The notes under the pieces were generated by a model. That model searched no databases and was not told the origin of the DNA. It was given only the letters and a program-made list of their open reading frames with translations. The position numbers were made by a program, and so were the translations under genes. DNA of 64,000 nt from Coriolopsis trogii (taxonomy: Eukaryota > Basidiomycota > Agaricomycetes > Polyporales > Polyporaceae), in the NCBI GenBank assembly GCA_020543525.1, contig JAHYIO010000001.1:558001-622000 (forward strand). The letters run 5' to 3'. This document shows positions 25,919 to 35,523 of this stretch, in pieces. How positions within the stretch are numbered: position 1 is the first letter of the stretch; each line of letters opens with the position of its first letter.

Positions 25919-27162
25919 ATGAAGTTTGCTCAGTCCATCGCTGCTCTTCTCGTTGTCCTCCCTGTCTTCGTACAGGCTTCCCCTCTGGTGAGTTTTCCGT
26001 TCTTCAACTGCCTTGACTGCCAGGCGTATTGAGTTTGATTTCACAGGACTTCCGTAACGGTCAGTTCCAGCCCGCAAAGAAGGGTGGTGCCCCCAAGGCA
26101 CCTGCGTTCCCCGCCAAGGGCGGCCAGTTCCAGCCCCCTAACAAGGGTGGGAACAACGCCAACCAGGGTGGGAACGCTGCGGGCAACCAAGCCACTGCTG
26201 CCTCCTCCGCTGCTGCTGCTGGTGCGACCGCTGCTGCGAACAACGATGACCCGCAGAAGTCCCTCAGTATGTCCATCGATCAGTGGTCTGTGATCAGCAA
26301 GGCTCATCTTGTTTCACCAGCTCTCCTCCAGTCCGTGATTGCGACGGGCTTCCAGAACGACGGCCAAAACCAGCCCACCGCTGGCCAGGTTGCCTCCCTG
26401 ACGTCGTCGAACAACTTCATCAACTTCTGCGCCACCGTGCCCAACCTGAAGATCACGAACGGTCTCCAGATCAAGGAGGGTTCGTGCAACCCTGCGCCAA
26501 TGGGTGTCATCCCGTCCACGAACAACATGCCCTCGTCCAAGTTCGTCTTCCCGAAGAACGGCCAGACCATCCAGGCCAACCAGGACTTCACCGTCCAGAT
26601 GGCGATCAAGAACCTCAACACTGGCCACTTTACGAACCCGAACGAGAACTACTTCGCGGCACCCCAGGTCCTTGACGGCTCGGGCAACATCATCGGCCAT
26701 TCGCACATCGTCATCGAGAAGCTCAACTCGCTCGACCAGACGACGCCGACCGACCCCCTCCAGTTTGCGTTCTTCAAGGGCTTGAACGACCAGGCCGTCA
26801 ACGGTGTTCTCACTGCTACCGTCACCGGTGGTCTGCCCGCGGGTGTGTACCGCATCGCGTCCATCAACTCGTCTGCGAACCACCAGCCCGCGCTCGTCGC
26901 TATCGCCCAGCACGGATCGCTCGATGACATGGCCTACGTAAGTCTTTTCCCTCGCTCTACCCGCTGTCGGCCCTGCACGCTTACCCCGTCCAACTTTTGC
27001 CAGTTCACCGTTGCGGACAACGCCGCTGCTGCTGGTGGCAACAACCAAGCAGCGGGTGCTGCCCCCGCTCCCGGCCAAGGCCAGGTCAACGTCAAGGGCA
27101 ACAACACTGGCAACAAGGGCGGCGTCCAGGGTGGCTTCGCAGGCAAGCCCAACCGGAACTAA
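25919..27162 (+). CDS. secreted protein of a large basidiomycete family (DPQ-S-L ... GHSHIVIE type)
   Basis: Exon 1 ends after the signal peptide MKFAQSIAALLVVLPVFVQA plus SPL. The mature part starts with a Gln/Gly/Lys/Asn-rich repeat region (GGQFQPPNKGGN, then Ala-rich). It enters the conserved domain at DPQKSL, followed by VIATGFQNDGQNQPTAGQVA, SLTSSNNFINFC and NGLQIKEGSCNPAPMGVIPS. Then come FVFPKNGQTIQANQDFTVQM, GHFTNPNENYFAAPQ, IIGHSHIVIEKL and GLPAGVYRIASINSSANHQP. An intron splits the Thr codon after KSL, and another lies before FTVADN. A Gly/Asn/Ala-rich C-terminal tail follows. About 340 residues. The family is common in wood-decay and mushroom fungi and has no firm function. The GHSH motif could bind metal, which is inference. 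Two Cys in the core could form a disulfide. Confidence 0.85.
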
Positions 27163-27733
27163 AGCGCTCCCTCCCATTGGAGGTCGAGCTCCGGTGCTGT
27201 GAACGCACGGAGCTGAAGAAGCCTTCTGGTTCCGAGCCGCTTCGTCTTCCGCTGTCGCTTTACGTTTGATATGAGTTGGCTGCGCTGCTCAATGCTCATG
27301 GCTGATTTGTGATTGGTGTTTTCTGTCTTGTATCCTTACGCATCATCTGTAGACTACTTATGATCGATAGGTCGGCGCGCTGCTGTGCGGATAGACCGCC
27401 CTCTTTAATAGACGGGTTTATTGGGCTCTGGGACCCCACAAAATCTCTTCGCAGTGACTGATCCTCGGCTACTTGGGCGATATCTTACAAGAAGGTGTGA
27501 TACGCTGCCACCTACCGTCAACAGTACAGCATGAGCCCGCGGATTCCAAGGTCCTACTCGTTGAGGATCAGCATCGCAGAATTGCAGAGAAGGTGATCAT
27601 GTCATGTCAGGCATCCTGTCGTTCACCATGTGCGCGTTGTCGATGGATTTACTTACCACTGTGTTCAGTTGAAAGAGAGGTCGCTGCGGAGCATGCGTTC
27701 TTGGTATATTGTTTGATAACATTGATGTAACCA
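27163..27733. other. 3' flank of secreted gene, upstream of tRNA
   Basis: About 570 bases with no supported gene. Confidence 0.4.
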
Positions 27734-27817
27734 TGCCCCATGGCTGAGTTGGTTACAGCGTCCGACTGTTATGTAGTCGCAATCGGAAGGTCGTGAGTTC
27801 GAGCCTCACTGGGGCAG
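27734..27817 (+). tRNA. tRNA-Asn(GTT) with 10-base intron
   Basis: Folds as a full cloverleaf. The acceptor stem TGCCCCA pairs with TGGGGCA and the D stem is GCTG/CAGC. The anticodon stem TCCGA/TCGGA carries loop CTGTTA+A with anticodon GTT at 27768-27770. The T stem is GTGAG/CTCAC, and the discriminator base is G, as expected for tRNA-Asn. A 10-base intron (27772-27781) sits one base 3' of the anticodon, the standard nuclear position. CCA is not encoded. A run of five T follows at 27824. Confidence 0.95.
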
Positions 27818-27823
27818 TTCATC

Positions 27824-27828
27824 TTTTT
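27824..27828 (+). terminator. RNA polymerase III terminator
   Basis: TTTTT seven bases after the tRNA end, the standard pol III stop. Confidence 0.7.
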
Positions 27829-27990
27829 CCAAATGTTTTTGTTTCATTGTTTAGGGCTTCATAAGTGTTTATTAAGACGTATTCGCATCTAGACCTCGCC
27901 ATCCATCAGTTCTCTATCATATAAGCAGGAGTAGGCTTGGGGTCCCTCTGCCTGGATCCATATGTATAATTGGACTTGAATATAATGCTC

Positions 27991-29077
27991 TCATATCCAG
28001 TACAACGCTTGCGACATCCTAGACAGCCATCTTTCCTGCCTGAAGTATGGTCCACAGATGAAAGGGATCAACACCTTCCAAAATTCATCGTCCGTCCCGC
28101 GGACGCATGCGTCCTCGCTTTGCCTCTGCGTTGCCACATACTCGAACCACGGCGGGAAGTAGCCCGACCACGCCCAGTCAATAAGCCAAAGACGACCGCC
28201 CTCGCCCACGACGATGTTCCGCAGGTTGAGGTCCTGTTGCGTCAGAACGAGCGGCTCGGAGTCGTCGAACAGGTCTCTCCGTGCGGGATCATCCTGAGGC
28301 ACGCCCTGCGCATCTAGTGCCCTGCGGTGCCGGTCGTTGAAAAACGCGGAAAGCTCGGCGTACGACGCGAACGGCCCGCGGTGTGATTGCACCTGCCCAA
28401 ACAGAGGCGACTCACATATCCGCGCGGGCCCCAGTGGGGCAGCGGACAGCGGGCCCGGCGCCGCCGCAGGGGGTGCCTGCAGGCGGCGGAGCTGGCGCAC
28501 GTAGCGCCGCAGGGTGAACGCGATGAGACATTTGCGCCATTTGGGTAGCGTGGGCCAGACGTGGGCAAGCGTGGGGCCGTCAATGTAGTCCATGACGATC
28601 AAAAAGTCCCATTTGCGCCTGACGACACGGCGGACGCGCGGGACAGGAATCGTCGTTTCTGAGAATACGAGGTCGAGCGCGTTGGCCTCCGAGGGGTCCG
28701 GCGCGTCCTCGTCCATGTCCTGTGACGGTTTTGCAACGATGCTGGATGTCAGTTTGACAACGCTGGCGTCTGGATGTACCTTGGGTGCGTTTTCGCTGAG
28801 CTCGAGGAGCTCTGCGTTACTGAAGTTGTCTATGTCAGATGGCTGGGTACAACGGTTATCACAGCGGTGTTTCAACGAGATATGCATTATGATGCAGGTT
28901 GAAACTGCTCACGAGGACGCTCCTCTTGGGTCTCTTAGGTGGTGCTATGACTGTGAGGACGGTGTCCAACGTATCTGCTATAATCCCGAGGAGGGTGTAG
29001 AGCACTGAGAGCAGCCATTTGGACGTTCCTTTGGATGGATGCATCGGGATCATGTAACGGATGTCAGGACTATCCAT
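27991..29077 (-). CDS. aminoglycoside-phosphotransferase (APH)-fold kinase-like protein with an N-terminal hydrophobic segment
   Basis: Two exons. Exon 1 starts MDSPDIRYMIPMHPSKGTSK and has a hydrophobic stretch (WLLSVLYTLLGIIADTLDTV, about residues 21-40) that could be a membrane anchor. A 75-base intron joins KRPKRSVL to PSDIDNFSNAELLELSENAP. About 338 residues. The APH features are SVVKLTSSIVAK (nucleotide lysine candidate), DFLIVMDYIDGPTLAHVWP (hinge), LTQQDLNLRNIVVGEGGRLW (catalytic loop with Asp and Asn kept, His replaced by Gln) and LIDWAWSGYFPPWFEYVATQ (metal Asp). Basidiomycetes have many copies of this family, mostly of unknown substrate. It need not confer antibiotic resistance. 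Two transposons lie directly upstream, the nearer starting 91 bases before the ATG. Confidence 0.8.
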
Positions 29078-29161
29078 ATCGCAGCGGTGCTTAGGCCAAA
29101 AAATCGAGCATGCGGTGGAGGAGGAGTAATCTCCCGTAGGCGGACGAGGGGACGTCGACCT

Positions 29162-29167
29162 TCTTGA
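29162..29167. repeat. left target-site duplication of element 1 (TCTTGA)
   Basis: TCTTGA abuts the left inverted repeat. The same six bases follow the right inverted repeat at 29801-29806. Confidence 0.6.
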
Positions 29168-29800
29168 ATACGGTGGCGGGAATAACTGAGTAGTTCTTAA
29201 CAAATGTTATTAACAACGTTATTAACATGCGTTAATAACGCGTTAATAACTCGGACCGGGTTTTGGACCAGTTACTAACTCAGCGCTTCTCTGAGCGCTT
29301 GCGCATCAGCAGGAGTCGCAAATGATTTGGAGTCTGTGCTGCCAGTCATCTTGGGTTGGTCAGTGCATGATTCGCAGCGAGTGACACCAGTCACCTAGCA
29401 GGATGTGAGGGAACTCAAGCACAAGGTACAACGTCCTTCTCAAAACACCGTCAATCTATGGTGCACCACCTGAGCGCCGGCGCCAAGTTCCAACTCACTG
29501 CCCAGACTCGCCGGGTGTCGCCCGCGCAACAATCAGAGAGCCGGACTTCATCATCCAGCTGCAGAATGTCTGTCAAGATAGAACTGCAGTAGAGACGCAC
29601 TCTGGTCCCCGATTGCTGCTCCAGATGGAGGTCGAGATACGTTGAGGATTGTAGGGAGAGCAGTGTACGTCTCGCTTAGCCTGACGGTCTAAGCGCTCAA
29701 GTTATTAACTGTTATTAACCAGTTAATAACTCGGGGGGATCCTGCCTCAGGTTAATAACATGGTTACTAACCGCCCGAGGAGTTATTCCCGCCACCGTAT
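29168..29800. mobile_element. non-autonomous DNA transposon (MITE-like), element 1
   Basis: A 633-base unit bounded by perfect 20-base terminal inverted repeats, ATACGGTGGCGGGAATAACT at the left and its reverse complement at the right, and flanked by TCTTGA on both sides. The subterminal regions carry clusters of GTTATTAAC and GTTAATAAC: four between about 29203 and 29250, and four between about 29700 and 29760, plus variants such as GTTACTAAC. Such clusters are typical of transposase-binding sites. No transposase frame fits inside, so an autonomous partner must act in trans. I cannot name the superfamily. The duplication could be shorter than six, because the ends are partly ambiguous. Confidence 0.75.
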
Positions 29801-29806
29801 TCTTGA
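29801..29806. repeat. right target-site duplication of element 1
   Basis: TCTTGA, matching 29162-29167. Confidence 0.6.
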
Positions 29807-29879
29807 AAGCTTGACGGGTGGGATGGGGGATTGGGTTTACCGAGCTAGCGCGCGTCCGAGCGCCCAAGCCTCGCTTAGG

Positions 29880-29887
29880 CGGTCAAC
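29880..29887. repeat. left target-site duplication of element 2 (CGGTCAAC)
   Basis: The eight-base CGGTCAAC occurs exactly at both borders of element 2 (again at 30526-30533). Confidence 0.8.
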
Positions 29888-30525
29888 AGGACCCCCGAAT
29901 ATCCCTACAAATGCCTGGGCAATGTGCGGACCAAAATGGGTGGTCGCCAGGCCCGAGGGGTGAACCGAAATCGGACCAAAAGTGGCGGTCTGGCGACGGA
30001 ATGGGTGTTTCAGGATGCGGACCAATGTACGCGGGGGTGCGGAAGGTCTGATCCTGTGCGGACCAGCGCCCGAGGGTTGATAGAGATTTCAAACTCCGTT
30101 AGGGCAACGGATACATTGGACTTCGATAACTATTAGCGGGCTTTGTCCACCGTTCTTACTCTTCAATAAAAGACATCCGCAAGGCTATATCAGAGCTGGA
30201 GAAGCGCCAGAAGGCTGGCTACAAAGGGGACGGTAATGACGACGACGACGACACTGACAACTGAATATGCCTGTAGTACATATGTGGATACAAGGAAGGT
30301 CATATAGATGCTGCCCGAGTGGTTCAGCGGTCCAGAAAGCGGAAAATGAGCACGGACAGCAGCGATGAGGCCTGACCCTTGGTGCGGACCAAAATGGGCG
30401 GTCGCTGAGGGCTGAGACGCGATGCGGACCAAAACGGCCCAAAACGACAAAAAACGTTGCGGACCAAACTGGTCAAAAATGGCTATTTTCCGGATCAGGC
30501 ATCTGTAGGGATATTCGGGGGTCCT
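29888..30525. mobile_element. non-autonomous DNA transposon (MITE-like), element 2, with 8-base target duplication
   Basis: A 638-base unit. The left end AGGACCCCCGAATATCCC is matched by its reverse complement at the right end, and the match extends with one mismatch to about 28 bases. A perfect 8-base target duplication CGGTCAAC flanks it. Inside, GCGGACCA-type repeats (TGCGGACCAAAATGG and variants) recur near both ends, at about 29936, 29973, 30017, 30056, 30377, 30423 and 30460. This again looks like subterminal transposase-binding sites. Eight-base duplications are made by hAT and by KDZ (Kyakuja-Dileera-Zisupton) transposases; the latter are frequent in basidiomycetes. No transposase is encoded. 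Confidence 0.85.
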
Positions 30526-30533
30526 CGGTCAAC
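30526..30533. repeat. right target-site duplication of element 2
   Basis: CGGTCAAC, identical to 29880-29887. Confidence 0.8.
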
Positions 30534-30956
30534 TCGGGTCCAATATTACATACCTCCCTTCTAGCTGTCTTACTGTCCAAATAAACAGATTATATGAGTT
30601 CATTATCCTCCCGAAGGTACTGTCTCCTGTCAATCGTAGCTATTCGGGGACTGGCATACACTCCAGGACACTTCGATGTTTATCTTGAGCCTTGACTTTT
30701 GCGAGGTTGACAATATCAGACTTCCCATACGTAATCATAAACGGCCCAATGGGTCCATGCCATAAGGACGGGCATCACAGCCAAAAACCCAATAATGATA
30801 CAGCAAGTGAGCATGGAAAGCGCGGGCAAGATACAATGGCATGCAACGAAAGCAGGTGTGGTATAGTCAAAGATCATGAGCGGTGCGAATAGACCCGAAT
30901 ATCTTTAGTGGTATGTCTGGGAGCCCAATGAAAGGGAGGGTCGGGTATGGCGACAA
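30534..30956. other. intergenic between element 2 and Sel1 gene
   Basis: About 420 bases; no gene, RNA or repeat recognised. Confidence 0.4.
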
Positions 30957-32844
30957 TTATTGGTATTTTTCCTTGTATATCCACGCGAGCCCGACATCGC
31001 TTGCGCCTTGTTCGACCTAGGAGCACCGTCGAGATTAGCCATGACACACTAGCGAATGTGGAAGAGTGGCCTGCACTTACAGCGGCGCGATACCACTTTG
31101 CTGCCTCCTTCTTGTCCTTCTTACACCCTTTGCCGTTGAGCAGACAAAACGCGAGCTCCTGTTGAGCGTCGGGGTCTCCGAGGCGCGCGGCGACACGATA
31201 GTATTGCTGCAAGGATCTCAGCAAACGAGTGAGGAGGCGCGGGATGAGAGAGAACGCACCACTGCCATCTCCTTATCTTTCTGGACCCCCCACCCTTGAT
31301 AGAAACTCTGCCCTACTTCATAGATCGCGAGCACCAGCTCCGACTACCAAACCAGCCGCAAGTCAGCGAGCACGACCAACAGGATCAGAAGAGACTATGA
31401 GGCTCACCCTAACCGCGCTCATGTCACCGCCCTGCTTGCCGGGCTTCTCCAAGTCCGTGACCGCGAGTTCCGCCGCGCGACGCAACCACTTGAAGCCCGT
31501 CGCCTCGTCCTGCACGCACCCCCACCCATGCCGCTGTGCAAGTCCCCACATGAGCATGCCGACCCCGCACCCGCCGTCGACGGTCGCGCTCTTCTCGAAC
31601 GCTATCGCTGATTCGGGCAGTCGGTTCTCGAGATGGTGCTTGATCCCGAGCTGGAGAAAGTCCTGTGCGGTCTTGGGCTCTGTGATCGGTACATCTTCGT
31701 CCTTCTTGTGTTTGCTCGCGGACGACTTTGCGCGCGGCCGGCCAGGCGTGGCGGGGGTCATGGGTGTCGTTGGCGCGTGGGCCGCCGGTGGGTGCTGCTG
31801 CTGTGGCAGTGGTGATCCGGGCTGAGATGATCCAGGGAATCCGGTGGCTGTGGCCGATGCGGAGGTAGGAGAGGGTGGGAAGGAGTAGTAGGAGTAGTTC
31901 GAGTATACACTTGCCGTGGACGCCACTCGCGGATGCAACACACTGTCACCCGGACCTTGGGTCTGCGCAGCTTGCAAGATGGACGAGTATGGCCCATCTG
32001 CGCTTGGTGTGGGTGAAGGATACGGATTTGGAGGATGGTATTGGCCATGCTGCGATGCAGGCGAGACGGGCCGCGAGTTCGTCGGGTATCCTGGCGTTTG
32101 TGGTCCGGGTATCGAGGGGGAACTGAGTGGGCTTGGACCAGTACGCGGACTGGGCAGAGGCGAGTGTGGTGGAGAACGGTCGGGTGTGGGCGAGTGGGGA
32201 CTGTTTCTCATCAAGACCTCCCGCTTCCGGCCCTCCGACTCTCCCCAGTCCATATCCGTCACTGGCTGCACGACCGGCCGCGAGAAGTTCCAATGCGAGT
32301 TGTCGACGTGCGTTGGCGTGCGCCCCCCATGGTACTCTTGCTGCCATGCCTCATGCGTCGGTGGGGGATCTGGCTCTTGCGAGACGACGACGGTCGGGAT
32401 GGCCGGAACGGCGGGCCTGTCGAACTCGGGAGGGTCGACTACGCCGGACGAGCGCCACGTGTCGCGGTACCTGTTGGTGATGGAGTCGAGGTCATAGTTG
32501 GACGCGAGAGACTCGTGGCCGGGTGGACGGACGGGAGATGAAGAGGATGTGGAGGGCGCTGTGGCTGAGCGGGCGTCCCAGGAGACGGTCCGTATGCTCG
32601 CGCCATCCTCGTATGAAGCTGCCGTCGCGGTCGAGTTCCGGAACTGGGTATGCAGGATGGGCGAATGAGGCGGGGCAGGGGCTACTGCTGCGTTGCCTGT
32701 CTGGCGAGGAGGCGTCCCAGGTAGCTGGAGGTTCGAGGGCTTGTCCTTCGCCCTCCTTGACGACGTGCGGCGGATGAGGGTGTTGAGTGGTGAAGAATCA
32801 CGGATGTTGGGCCTCATCTGGTCCTCTGCAGAGAGCTGAGCCAT
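30957..32844 (-). CDS. Sel1-repeat (HCP-like) protein, SKT5/DSF2-Nif1-like architecture
   Basis: Four exons, about 568 residues. The first 360 are Pro/Ser-rich and disordered, starting MAQLSAEDQMRPNIRDSSPL. The C-terminal 200 residues are Sel1 repeats: AQDFLQLGIKHHLENRLPES, GVGMLMWGLAQRHGWGCVQD, YEVGQSFYQGWGVQKDKEMA, YYRVAARLGDPDAQQELAFC and KDKKEAAKWYRAAVEQGASD, ending GLAWIYKEKYQ. All three introns keep frame. Sel1 proteins with this layout in yeasts include the chitin synthase activator Skt5 and the mitotic regulators Dsf2 and Nif1. They act as scaffolds, not enzymes. There is no CaaX box at the C-terminus, which argues against a true Skt5. The exact orthologue is not settled. Confidence 0.85.
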
Positions 32845-33456
32845 GATGTACCCTGTGGCCTTGAAAGGCGGGGGATGGTGGTGGAGTAGAGAGTGGTGAA
32901 GCAGTGATCGCGTGCATAAAGCCCTGGTACCAGCTGCATTATAATTGTTGCCAAGTCGAGATCATCTCTCGAGGCGCAGTTGCCGATCTAACGTAACAGA
33001 TCTTCATCGCATTCGTTCCCGGAACCAGGTCCGTATGTTCCGCAGCATCGGAGACGGAGGCTGGAGAACGGAGAACGGAGAACGGAGCCACAACGAAGTC
33101 CTCATAGTTATTCTTTCATCGACGAGAGCAGACAGACTCCTGTGGTAGGACACAGAGTATACGTACATGAAATGGTTACATGAGGCCAAGCCGGACTGGA
33201 TCCAATCAATGTCTCACTCAAGTCAAACACCGGATGAGCGGGGGAACATGTCAGGGAGGCTGAGAGATCCTGTTAGCTCGAGGTATACCGGGACTGCGAC
33301 AGCTCGCAACTCGACGCACGCGCGGAAGGCGATGACGAAGTGATTCAGTCACTCCTTGTCATCGGGAGGGGTATGTTCGGGACGCGGAGAGCGGAGCACA
33401 CGCTCGTATTAGATGAATGACTACATGTACTGACAACCCAGCAGTATCCGACGCGT
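32845..33456. other. intergenic with a short tandem repeat
   Basis: About 610 bases between two minus-strand genes. It contains three to four copies of GGAGAAC around 33063-33087. No gene is seen. Confidence 0.45.
33063..33087. repeat. 7-base tandem repeat (GGAGAAC)n
   Basis: Consecutive GGAGAAC units, about 3.5 copies. Confidence 0.7.
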
Positions 33457-35014
33457 CTAGAGATACCTTTTCTTCTGCTTCAGCTCCGCGTACGGGTCCG
33501 GCTTCGGCATGCGTCCAAACTTGGGCTCCTCCTTCTCTGTAATCGCAGCAGCCCGTCAGCAGTGCAATGCCATGCCAAGGCGTCAGGGACTCACTGAGCG
33601 TGTGTTTGTATATGTGCGAGACCGTCTCATCCCAGACTTCGCGCCACATGTGGGCACCGCCACCCCGAGCCCCGTCGAAGCCGTACTGGTCTGCGAACGT
33701 CCGGAAGTTGAAGCCAAGTCGCTCGGGCTCCTCCATTACCGGTATGTCGATCGGTTCCGTCGGAGACGACTGCGGGAGAACGAGGAGCACGTAGCGGTGG
33801 TACGGCGACCCTCGCTGCGGATGAGGAGGCACATAACGCGTGTGCTGGTCAAGCGGGACAGAAGGAGAGGGCGTGAAAGCAGACAACGGGATGTTCGGCC
33901 TTCGGAACACGATCAGAAGAGATTATGGGAGGTCAGAATAGCTGACTCACTGCATCCAGTGCAAGTATGTCGTAAACGACTCATTCTCCGGGTCTGGAAC
34001 GTCCAGGTCGACCATGAGCAAGGTATACAGCCGCGTGTCCGTGTGGAATAGCGTGGTGTATATCTCTGGAGGTCGCCTCGTCTGCGATACGGTCAGCACT
34101 AACGCCTAGGACAATACAAAGACATGTCGCACCTGTTCCGGAACGAGGTAAACACCAGGCTCAACCTGCTTGAGTTTTCGCTTGACACGCGTCCGCAAGT
34201 AGTTGTCTTTAGGTGGCGGTTCCAGGTAACGAATACGTAGGTCGAAAGAGGGGTGCAATTCAGGGAGCATGTCGGGTACCACCTTCATCTGGTAGATACG
34301 CTCCATCTGAAATCCGCATATGATGAGTGCACAACTTTCCAGCAAGGTCAACGGAGGAAACTTACCAGCAAGTCCAGGTCTCCCTCCTCCCTCCACTTCT
34401 GCTCGGCGAGATGCCTATATACAGGCTTGTTCATGTCGGCTACATCATGCCCCCTTCAGCCTGGCCCAACAACGCACCGCGAGAATGTCAGACTCACCCA
34501 TTCCATTCCTTGCCTTCCACCTCACGTCAGGCAAGTTCGCCTCGCTCTGGATCTCCAGCACGCCCACCCTCTTCCTCATCTCCGCCAGCGCGTCCTCGTC
34601 CCTCTCTCCATCCGGCTTCGCCTCCTCAGCCGCCACCTGCGCCCGAAGCTCCTTCAGCTCCTCCGCAATAGCCTTCGCGTCGCGCACAATGTAACGAAGC
34701 GCGTAGTCGTATGCCGGCTCGACGCCCTTCGCGAGAGGACGACACCACTCCCTCGGCCGCGCCAGCGAGATGGGTGGGCGACGCGTCGGCCACTCCCGCT
34801 CACGTCCCTTGCCCTTCGGCTGCTCCTCAGTAGCTTCGCCGGCCTCGTTTGTTGAAGACTTCTCAACTGGGGCGGCCTTTGGGGGCTTTGCTGTCACTGG
34901 AGGCGGCGGCGTGCTGGCCTCCGGCTGAGAGGCAGAAGCAGTCTCTAGAGTAGCATTTCCCCGTACAAGTTGCAGCCTGGGAGCATAACGCGGCAGTCGA
35001 CGCAGAGCGAGCAT
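33457..35014 (-). CDS. MRPL35: mitochondrial large-subunit ribosomal protein mL38 (PEBP-like)
   Basis: mL38 is a mitoribosome protein with a phosphatidylethanolamine-binding-protein fold. The start (35014), MLALRRLPRYAPRLQLVRGN, is Arg-rich without acidic residues and fits a mitochondrial presequence. Conserved segments: RPREWCRPLAKGVEPAYDYA, the helical KAIAEELKELRAQVAAEEAK, NKPVYRHLAEQKWREEGDLD, MERIYQMKVVPDMLPELHPS and PGVYLVPEQTRRPPEIYTTL. The PEBP core reads LYTLLMVDLDVPDPENESFT, then RYVLLVLPQ and NFRTFADQYGFDGARGGGAH. It ends EPKFGRMPKPDPYAELKQKK at 33457. Several short introns interrupt it. Length (about 400) suits the family. Confidence 0.9.
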
Positions 35015-35523
35015 GGCCGTCGGTAGGAAGTCGAGTGCAGAGTCCACACGAGACGCGCTACGGAAATTCAGGATGGGCGCTCGCGACATGTGGACGCCCG
35101 ATTTGGTAGTTGAAGCAGTTGGTAGACCGTTGCAAACCACCAGTACAGTGATAGCAACAGTCAAATCCACAGAGTTCGTCGCACCAAACTCAACATGTTT
35201 CACCAATCAATACTTCCAGCAAACTGAGGATCAATGTGGTCTAGTGAGGTAACCGTTAGGTCACGCTCCGAGTGGTTTGTCAATGCATGTTTCGCCGTCG
35301 GTCACTGACGATATACATGTAACTCGCACACCATGATGCTGTATCTGAAGATAATCACTGGTCTCCAACATGTCATTCCGCAGCCATGTAACGGGAGTAA
35401 AGAATGCTTCCTATCACCACGAGCGTCGAGGACTCCGACACGAGGTCACTGAACAGAACTGGACATTTCTAGCGGCAGAGTTGATTGCAGAACATATTCT
35501 CAAATTAACGCAGCACCTAGTCT
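35015..35523. other. intergenic
   Basis: About 510 bases: mL38 promoter and the 3' region of the peptidase gene. Nothing else recognised. Confidence 0.4.

Noticed and set aside
26314..27177. Antisense open frame opposite the secreted protein gene
   Set aside because: Its residues mirror the codon pattern of the sense gene (Val/Arg/Glu-rich) and show no family content.
29168..30525. A single LTR retrotransposon or one larger nested element
   Set aside because: The two units have different inverted, not direct, terminal repeats and separate target duplications, so they are two independent DNA elements; no reverse transcriptase or gag frame is present.
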